NCBI RefSeq assembly: GCF_006438845.1
Contig: NZ_RCZJ01000007.1
Span: forward strand, 113,164-177,163
Direction: 5' to 3'
DNA length: 64,000 nucleotides
Source: Variovorax ginsengisoli
GTDB taxonomy: Bacteria > Pseudomonadota > Gammaproteobacteria > Burkholderiales > Burkholderiaceae_C
Position numbers and translations under genes: made by a program. Numbering within the stretch: position 1 is the first letter of the stretch; the number at the start of each line of letters is the position of its first letter. Under the pieces are notes generated by a model. It saw nothing but the letters and a program-made list of their open reading frames with translations, searched no databases and was not told where the DNA came from. Below are positions 58,581-64,000 of this stretch, in pieces.

Positions 58581-58997
58581 TCAGGTGCCGAGCTGGCGCG
58601 CGACGAAGGTGGTACGCAGCGGCAGCTTGGCAGCGGCCAGGCGAAACGCTTCGCGGGCGAGTTCTTCGGGCACGCCGACGATCTCGAACACGATCTTGCC
58701 GGGCTGGATTTCCGCGACGTAGTACTCGGGGTTGCCCTTGCCGTTACCCATCCGCACTTCAGCGGGCTTGGTCGAAATCGGCTTGTCGGGAAACACGCGG
58801 ATCCAGATGCGGCCACCGCGCTTCACGTGACGCGAGATGGCGCGACGTGCGGCTTCGAGTTGGCGCGCGGTCAGACGGCCGCGGTCGGTGCATTTCAGAC
58901 CGAAGTCACCGAAAGCCACCGAGTTGCCTCGGGTGGCGACACCGGTGTTGCGGCCCTTTTGTTCCTTCCGGAACTTTCTGCGTGCAGGTTGCAGCAT
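58581..58997 (-). CDS. rplP: 50S ribosomal protein L16
   Basis: 138-residue L16, a large-subunit protein near the peptidyl-transferase centre. It begins [16 protein letters not shown], contains [33 protein letters not shown] (short: [16 protein letters not shown]) and the [21 protein letters not shown] segment that is diagnostic. Length matches the family. It lies between rpsC and rpmC. Confidence 0.97.
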   Translation of the reverse strand: MLQPARRKFRKEQKGRNTGVATRGNSVAFGDFGLKCTDRGRLTARQLEAARRAISRHVKRGGRIWIRVFPDKPISTKPAEVRMGNGKGNPEYYVAEIQPGKIVFEIVGVPEELAREAFRLAAAKLPLRTTFVARQLGT

Positions 58998-59051
58998 GTT
59001 TTCTTACTCCGTGAGACTGACCCGAACGCTCTCGCGTTCGGGAAAGACCGA

Positions 59052-59984
59052 TTACTCGGTCTTGGCACCGTCAGCTGCTGCAGCTGGCGCGGCTTTGCGG
59101 ACGCGCTTAACGGCGGGTTTCGGATCTGCACCCGGTGCTGCAGGTGCACCACCGGTTGCTTCAGCGGGCTTGTCGCTGCCATCGGCCGGCGCGGTGTTGC
59201 CACCGATCGGGCCGCGGGCACCGGCGCGCGGGCCAGAGCTCGGACCACGACGGTCCGAACCCGGACGATCGCCACCCGGGCGGCCATCGCGACGCGGTCC
59301 ACGTGGGCGACGCTCATCGTCAGGACGCGGCGTTTCGACGGCCGGCAGGTCGTTACGACCCAGCGTGTCGCCCTTGTAGACCCAGACCTTGACGCCGATG
59401 ACGCCGTACGTGGTCTTGGCTTCCGAGGTGCCGTAGTCGATGTCGGCGCGCAGGGTGTGAAGCGGCACGCGACCTTCGCGGTACCACTCGCAACGAGCGA
59501 TTTCGATACCGTTCAGACGACCCGACGACATGATCTTGATGCCCAGGGCACCCAGACGCATGGCGTTCTGCATCGCACGCTTCATGGCGCGGCGGAACAT
59601 GATCCGCTTCTCGAGCTGCTGCGTGATGCTGTCGGCGATCAGTTGAGCGTCGATTTCAGGCTTGCGCACTTCTTCGATGTTCACTGCGACCGGCACACCC
59701 AGCTGCTTGCCGAGTTCGCGCTTGAGGTTCTCGATGTCTTCGCCCTTCTTGCCGATCACGACACCCGGACGTGCCGAGTAGATCGTGATGCGGGCATTCT
59801 TGGCGGGACGCTCGATCAGCACGCGCGAAACGGATGCATTCTTGAGCTTCTTCTTCAGGTACTCGCGCACCTTGATGTCTTCGGCCAGCATGCCGGCGAA
59901 GTCTTTGTTGCTGGCGTACCAGCGGCTGGACCAATTGCGGCTGACCGCGAGGCGGAAGCCGGTGGGGTGGATTTTTTGTCCCAT
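59052..59984 (-). CDS. rpsC: 30S ribosomal protein S3 with extended C-terminus
   Basis: 310-residue S3, whose N-terminal ~220 residues are a normal S3: [12 protein letters not shown], the KH-like RNA-binding segment [20 protein letters not shown] and [14 protein letters not shown]. coli S3 is 233 residues; here ~80 extra residues follow, rich in Arg, Gly, Pro and Ala (for example [18 protein letters not shown]) and ending [14 protein letters not shown]3 lines the mRNA entry tunnel and has helicase activity in other bacteria. The start at 59984 gives the canonical N-terminus. Confidence 0.95.
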   Translation of the reverse strand: MGQKIHPTGFRLAVSRNWSSRWYASNKDFAGMLAEDIKVREYLKKKLKNASVSRVLIERPAKNARITIYSARPGVVIGKKGEDIENLKRELGKQLGVPVAVNIEEVRKPEIDAQLIADSITQQLEKRIMFRRAMKRAMQNAMRLGALGIKIMSSGRLNGIEIARCEWYREGRVPLHTLRADIDYGTSEAKTTYGVIGVKVWVYKGDTLGRNDLPAVETPRPDDERRPRGPRRDGRPGGDRPGSDRRGPSSGPRAGARGPIGGNTAPADGSDKPAEATGGAPAAPGADPKPAVKRVRKAAPAAAADGAKTE

Positions 59985-59997
59985 AGTCTTCCGGCCT

Positions 59998-60330
59998 TTA
60001 GTTGCCAACCGTCACGTACACATGGCACGTGGGCTTGCTGATGCGGTTGCCGCGGCCCTTGGCGCGGGCGGTGAAGCGCTTGAGCGTGGCACCTTGTTCG
60101 ACGTAGATGGTCTTGACCTTCAACTCGTCGATGTCGGCACCGTCGTTGTGCTCGGCGTTGGCGATGGCCGACTCGAGCACCTTCTTGATGATCACAGCGG
60201 CTTTTTTCTGCGTGAATTGCAGAACGTTGAGCGCTTGATCAACCTTCTTGCCGCGGATCAGGTCAGCGACCAGACGGCCCTTGTCGACCGACAGGCGGAC
60301 ACCGCGGAGGACTGCACGTGTTTCAGACAT
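59998..60330 (-). CDS. rplV: 50S ribosomal protein L22
   Basis: 110-residue L22, with its long loop reaching into the exit tunnel. Conserved segments are [30 protein letters not shown] (short: [13 protein letters not shown]) and the terminal [21 protein letters not shown] (short: [14 protein letters not shown]). Normal length; it lies between rpsS and rpsC. Confidence 0.97.
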   Translation of the reverse strand: MSETRAVLRGVRLSVDKGRLVADLIRGKKVDQALNVLQFTQKKAAVIIKKVLESAIANAEHNDGADIDELKVKTIYVEQGATLKRFTARAKGRGNRISKPTCHVYVTVGN

Positions 60331-60339
60331 GGTCGTTCC

Positions 60340-60618
60340 TTACTTCTTCTGGACTTTCTTGTCCGCGGGGTGCCCCTTGAACGTGCGGGTGAGCGCAAAT
60401 TCGCCGAGCTTGTGGCCGACCATCTGGTCGGTAATGTAGACAGGCACGTGCTGCTTGCCGTTGTGCACGGCAATGGTCAGACCGATGAACTCGGGCAGAA
60501 CCATGGAGCGACGCGACCAGGTCTTGATCGGCTTCTTGTCCTTGTTCGTCACAGCCTTGTCGGCCTTGGCCACCAGATGGTGGTCGACGAAAGGACCTTT
60601 CTTGAGAGAGCGAGTCAT
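60340..60618 (-). CDS. rpsS: 30S ribosomal protein S19
   Basis: 92-residue S19, a head protein of the 30S subunit. It begins [17 protein letters not shown] and contains [31 protein letters not shown] (short: [19 protein letters not shown]) and the terminal [13 protein letters not shown]. Normal length; between rplB and rplV. Confidence 0.97.
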   Translation of the reverse strand: MTRSLKKGPFVDHHLVAKADKAVTNKDKKPIKTWSRRSMVLPEFIGLTIAVHNGKQHVPVYITDQMVGHKLGEFALTRTFKGHPADKKVQKK

Positions 60619-60629
60619 GTGCTATCCCC

Positions 60630-61454
60630 TTATTTCTTGCGACGCGACACGATGAAGACTTGCGTGCGCTTGTTGTTACGGGTGCGATAGCCCTTGGTGA
60701 GATTCCCCCACGGGTCGACGGGATGGCGACCTTCACCGGTCTTGCCTTCACCACCACCATGCGGGTGGTCCACTGGGTTCATCACCACACCGCGAACGGT
60801 CGGACGGATACCCATGTGACGCTTCGCACCGGCCTTGCCCAGACGGCGCAGGCTGTGCTCTTCGTTGGCAACTTCACCGATCGTGGCGCGGCACTCGACG
60901 TGCACGCGGCGCACTTCACCCGAGCGCATGCGCACCTGAGCGTAGACACCTTCGCGTGCCAGCAGCGTTGCCGAAGTACCCGCCGAGCGAGCGATCTGCG
61001 CACCCTTGCCGGGCTGCAGTTCGATGCAATGGATGGTCGAACCCACCGGGATGTTGCGGATCGGCAGCGTGTTGCCGGCGCGGATCGGGGCTTCCGAGCC
61101 GCTCAGCAGCGTGGCACCGGCTTCCAGACCGCGCGGGGCGATGATGTAGCGGCGCTCGCCGTCGGCGTAGCACACCAGAGCGATGTGGGCGGTGCGGTTC
61201 GGGTCGTACTCGATGCGTTCGACCTTGGCCGGAATGCCGTCCTTGTTGCGCACGAAGTCGACCACACGGTAGTGATGCTTATGACCACCGCCGCGATGGC
61301 GAATCGTGATGTGACCGTTGTTGTTGCGACCGGCAGCCTGGAACTGCGGCTCGAGCAACGGAGCGTGAGGGGCACCCTTGTACAGGTGATCCCGCGAGAT
61401 CTTCACCGCGCCACGTTGGCCCGGCGAAGTCGGCTTCATCTTGATGACTGCCAT
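60630..61454 (-). CDS. rplB: 50S ribosomal protein L2
   Basis: 274-residue L2, needed for subunit association and peptidyl transfer. It contains [25 protein letters not shown] (short: [18 protein letters not shown]) and the C-terminal [25 protein letters not shown], in which His residues are functionally important. Normal length; between rplW and rpsS. Confidence 0.98.
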   Translation of the reverse strand: MAVIKMKPTSPGQRGAVKISRDHLYKGAPHAPLLEPQFQAAGRNNNGHITIRHRGGGHKHHYRVVDFVRNKDGIPAKVERIEYDPNRTAHIALVCYADGERRYIIAPRGLEAGATLLSGSEAPIRAGNTLPIRNIPVGSTIHCIELQPGKGAQIARSAGTSATLLAREGVYAQVRMRSGEVRRVHVECRATIGEVANEEHSLRRLGKAGAKRHMGIRPTVRGVVMNPVDHPHGGGEGKTGEGRHPVDPWGNLTKGYRTRNNKRTQVFIVSRRKK

Positions 61455-61456
61455 GA

Positions 61457-61795
61457 TTAAGCACCTTCCCCGACGAGGTTGAGCTCTTGACCTTCCTTCA
61501 GCGTCACATAGGCCTTGCGAACGTTGTCGCGGCGGCCGATGGATTTGCCAAAGCGCTTAGTCTTGCCCTTGGTGTTGAGCACCGAAACGCCCTTGACTTC
61601 GACCTTGAACATCAGTTCAACAGCGGCCTTGATCTCGGGCTTGGTGGCGTCCTGCAGCACCTTGAAGGTGACGGCATTCGACTTCTCGCCGACCATCGTT
61701 GCCTTTTCGGACACGATAGGGGCGACCAGAACCGCCATCAGGCGGCCTTCGGCGAACTGGGTGCGGGACAGCGGCGTAGGATTCATGCGGCTCAT
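61457..61795 (-). CDS. rplW: 50S ribosomal protein L23
   Basis: 112-residue L23, located near the exit tunnel where signal recognition particle and trigger factor bind. Conserved parts are [25 protein letters not shown] (short: [17 protein letters not shown]) and the terminal [15 protein letters not shown]. The start at 61795 overlaps the rplD stop by 4 bases and gives [11 protein letters not shown]; a shorter form starting at the later Met before AVLVAP is conceivable. Confidence 0.94.
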   Translation of the reverse strand: MSRMNPTPLSRTQFAEGRLMAVLVAPIVSEKATMVGEKSNAVTFKVLQDATKPEIKAAVELMFKVEVKGVSVLNTKGKTKRFGKSIGRRDNVRKAYVTLKEGQELNLVGEGA

Positions 61796-62412
61796 GCGAA
61801 CATCTCCTTGAGCTTGTCGACGGCGCCCTTGGTGACGATCACCTTCTTGTAATGCACCAGCGACACCGGATCGGCGTAACGCGGCTCGACAACGAGCACG
61901 TTCACCAAGTTGCGCGAGGCGAGGTACAGGTTCTCGTCGACTTCTTCGGCGATCACGAGGACCGACGCGAGGTTCATCGCCTTGAACTTGTCAGCCAGCG
62001 GCTTGGTCTTGGGCGAATCGACCTTGATCGAGTCGACCACAGCCAGACGGCCTTCGCGAGCGAGCTGCGAGAGGATGGCGGCCATGCCGGCGCGGTACAT
62101 CTTCTTGTTGATCTTCTGCGTGAAGTTCTCGTCAGGCATGTTTGGGAAAATGCGGCCGCCGCCACGCCACAGAGGCGAGGAAGTCATACCGGCACGGGCG
62201 CGGCCCGTTCCCTTTTGCTTGAAAGGCTTCTTGGTCGAGTGGTGGACCTGTTCGCGATCCTTCTGGGCGCGCGTGCCTTGACGCGCGTTGGCCTGGAATG
62301 CGACGACGATTTGGTGAACCAGATCCTCGTTGTAGTCACGGCCGAACACCGTTTCGGGAACGTCGAACTTCGACGCCGCCTGTCCTTGTTCGTTCAGGAG
62401 TTCGAGTTGCAT
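61792..62412 (-). CDS. rplD: 50S ribosomal protein L4
   Basis: 206-residue L4, a large-subunit protein that in E. coli also represses its own S10 operon. Segments are [31 protein letters not shown] (short: [19 protein letters not shown]) in the rRNA-binding loop and [19 protein letters not shown] near the C-terminus. It overlaps rplW by 4 bases and starts at the stop of rplC (TAATG). Confidence 0.97.
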   Translation of the reverse strand: MQLELLNEQGQAASKFDVPETVFGRDYNEDLVHQIVVAFQANARQGTRAQKDREQVHHSTKKPFKQKGTGRARAGMTSSPLWRGGGRIFPNMPDENFTQKINKKMYRAGMAAILSQLAREGRLAVVDSIKVDSPKTKPLADKFKAMNLASVLVIAEEVDENLYLASRNLVNVLVVEPRYADPVSLVHYKKVIVTKGAVDKLKEMFA

Positions 62413-63092
62413 TACTTCGCTCCTTCAGCCGCTTGCGGCTTGGCCTTGATCGCAGGACGTACGGTGACAAAGCCACCCTTCGAACCCGGAATCGCGCCCT
62501 TGATCAACAGCAGTTGACGTGCTTCGTCGATACGGAAGACGTCGAGGTTCTGCGTGGTCACGGTGACGTCGCCGAGGTGACCCGTCATCCGCTTGCCCGG
62601 GAACACACGACCTGGGTCCTGCGCCATGCCGATGGAGCCCGGCACGTTGTGCGAACGGCTGTTACCGTGCGACGCGCGCTGAGACTTCATGTTGTGACGC
62701 TTGATGGTGCCAGCGAAGCCCTTGCCGATCGAAGTGCCTTGCACGTCCACCTTCTGGCCGACCGCGAACACGCTGGCCGCAGCGATGACGCCGCCGGCCT
62801 TGTGTTGACCGGCCGTATCGGCGGTCACACGGAATTCCTGGATGATTTCGCCAGCTTCGACACCTGCCTTGGCGAGGTGGCCGGCTTGCGGCTTGGTCAC
62901 GCGCGATGCTTTGCGCGAACCGAAAGTCACTTGAAGCGCGACGTAGCCGTCGGTCTCTTCTGACTTGATCTGGGTCACACGGTTGTTGGACACATCCACC
63001 ACCGTGACAGGAACTGCGTCCCCGTCATCGGTGAAGAGACGCATCATCCCCACCTTGCGGCCCAGCAACCCGAGGGAGTTGCTCAGACTCAT
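62412..63092 (-). CDS. rplC: 50S ribosomal protein L3
   Basis: 226-residue L3, an assembly-initiating large-subunit protein. Conserved parts are [55 protein letters not shown] (short: [19 protein letters not shown]) and [14 protein letters not shown]. The start at 63092 gives [15 protein letters not shown]; the upstream frame is part of the leader. A promoter and structured leader precede it, separate from rpsJ. Confidence 0.96.
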   Translation of the reverse strand: MSLSNSLGLLGRKVGMMRLFTDDGDAVPVTVVDVSNNRVTQIKSEETDGYVALQVTFGSRKASRVTKPQAGHLAKAGVEAGEIIQEFRVTADTAGQHKAGGVIAAASVFAVGQKVDVQGTSIGKGFAGTIKRHNMKSQRASHGNSRSHNVPGSIGMAQDPGRVFPGKRMTGHLGDVTVTTQNLDVFRIDEARQLLLIKGAIPGSKGGFVTVRPAIKAKPQAAEGAK

Positions 63093-63238
63093 TTGTTTTC
63101 TCCAAAAATGGAAGTCTTCTCTTGCCGCTGCCACTTCAATTGGCGACAGCGTTTGGCCCTTTGAAGGCCTGCGAAAGAAGGTTGATAAATCTCGACCCGG
63201 CTCGCACCGAAGAAGGCGCAAATTGGGCGGAGCCGGCG

Positions 63239-63268
63239 ATTATAGCCCGCGCGGTCGTCATCACGCAA
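63239..63268 (-). promoter_or_regulatory. Promoter of the rplC-rpsQ ribosomal protein operon
   Basis: On the minus strand TTGCGT (63263-63268) and a perfect TATAAT (63239-63244) are 18 bases apart. The predicted start near 63232 leaves a ~140-base leader before rplC. The leader contains a GGCC-type dyad (GGCCTTCAAAGGGCC) and the longer stem CGCTGTCGCCA/TGGCAGCG. Such a leader could carry translational or transcriptional control of the operon. Confidence 0.65.
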
Positions 63269-63311
63269 GGCGCGAGATGCGACCGTTCAAGCAGCAGCTG
63301 CACATTCGCAT

Positions 63312-63345
63312 GAAAAAGCCCGGAAGCCTTGCGGCCACCGGGCTT
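63312..63345 (-). terminator. Rho-independent terminator after rpsJ
   Basis: On the minus strand the stem AAGCCCGG...CCGGGCTT encloses a GC-rich loop and is followed by TTTTTC. It lies about 20-50 bases after the rpsJ stop and before the rplC promoter, so transcripts reading tuf-rpsJ should stop here at least in part. Confidence 0.75.
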
Positions 63346-63365
63346 CGACGATGCGAGAGCAACCC

Positions 63366-63680
63366 TTACTGCAACTTGATCTCGACGTCGACGCCAGCCG
63401 GCAGGTCGAGCTTCATCAGCGCGTCCACGGTCTTGTCGGTCGGATCGACGATGTCCATCAGGCGTTGGTGCGTGCGGATCTCGAACTGGTCGCGCGAGGT
63501 CTTGTTGACGTGCGGCGAACGCAGGATGTCGAAACGCTTCATGCGGGTCGGCAACGGCACGGGGCCCTTGACGATCGCGCCGGTGCGCTTGGCGGTGTCA
63601 ACAATCTCTGCGGCCGATTGGTCGATGAGCTTGTAATCGAACGCCTTCAGGCGGATGCGGATCTTTTGCTTGGTGGCCAT
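63366..63680 (-). CDS. rpsJ: 30S ribosomal protein S10
   Basis: 104-residue S10, a 30S head protein that also pairs with NusB in antitermination. It contains [44 protein letters not shown] (short: [15 protein letters not shown]) and DVEIKLQ at the C-terminus. The gene follows tuf by 23 bases. A terminator lies between rpsJ and rplC, so it is not wholly co-transcribed with the S10 operon genes downstream. Confidence 0.97.
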   Translation of the reverse strand: MATKQKIRIRLKAFDYKLIDQSAAEIVDTAKRTGAIVKGPVPLPTRMKRFDILRSPHVNKTSRDQFEIRTHQRLMDIVDPTDKTVDALMKLDLPAGVDVEIKLQ

Positions 63681-63703
63681 GGTATGTCCTTGTGCCTTAT
63701 GAA

Positions 63704-64000
<297 letters not shown>

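Noticed and set aside
59135..59392. Plus-strand frame opposite the S3 tail
   Set aside because: It is antisense to the repetitive Arg/Gly codons of rpsC and has no independent support.

Overview
The window looks like a stretch of chromosome from a GC-rich betaproteobacterium of the order Burkholderiales, most likely family Comamonadaceae (Variovorax or a close relative). This is inferred from the S10-spc ribosomal protein order with long-tailed S3 and L29 proteins, orphan Bug/TctC solute receptors, a truncated regulatory PTS (EIIA-HPr-EI), and overall base and codon use. No phage, insertion sequence, CRISPR array, tRNA or rRNA gene was seen.

Layout. 1-2253: 3' end of uvrA, an orphan membrane histidine kinase, then a small DUF2256 zinc protein and a VOC protein on the minus strand. 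2594-10796: a tight plus-strand operon for a dipeptide/nickel-type ABC importer (binding protein, two permeases, two ATPases), an amidohydrolase and a CobW-type GTPase, followed by a DMT exporter. 11795-16580: a branched-chain amino acid type ABC importer (livKHMGF-like) behind a clear promoter/operator. 16596-19988: PPK2 kinase, YqjM-like ene-reductase, TesB thioesterase and a small membrane protein, all minus strand. 20072-21643: a PQQ sugar dehydrogenase (plus strand) facing a frameshifted L,D-transpeptidase. 21647-29347: a 3-hydroxybenzoate/gentisate catabolic operon with two Bug receptors and a flavoprotein, read divergently from its LysR regulator. 29344-34435: ATP-dependent DNA ligase plus its exonuclease, then a diguanylate cyclase. 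34477-40375: a ROK-regulated sugar ABC importer with a Gfo/Idh/MocA dehydrogenase. 40519-47855: the complete F1Fo ATP synthase operon atpIBEFHAGDC. 47993-50870: DUF493 protein, lipB, lipA and a DMT transporter. 50896-53510: the regulatory PTS. 53605-57959: a mixed group of envelope and redox proteins. 57984-64000: part of the S10 ribosomal protein operon up to the 3' part of tuf.

How the parts work together. Housekeeping blocks (ATP synthase, lipoate synthesis, ribosomal proteins, PTS) alternate with uptake-plus-catabolism operons typical of a soil or plant-associated heterotroph: peptides or N-acyl compounds, branched-chain amino acids or related substrates, aromatic acids through gentisate, and an unidentified sugar. 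Many genes in these operons overlap by 1-4 bases, which suggests translational coupling.

The most unusual signal is a family of about 85-95 bp double-hairpin repeats present three times (13124-13217, 27140-27225, 52725-52808). Every copy lies between two genes of one operon, starts 0-9 bases after the upstream stop codon, and has the same orientation relative to transcription. A different structured element follows the atpD stop codon in the same way. Intercistronic RNA elements that adjust operon expression are the best candidate here for a poorly described system.
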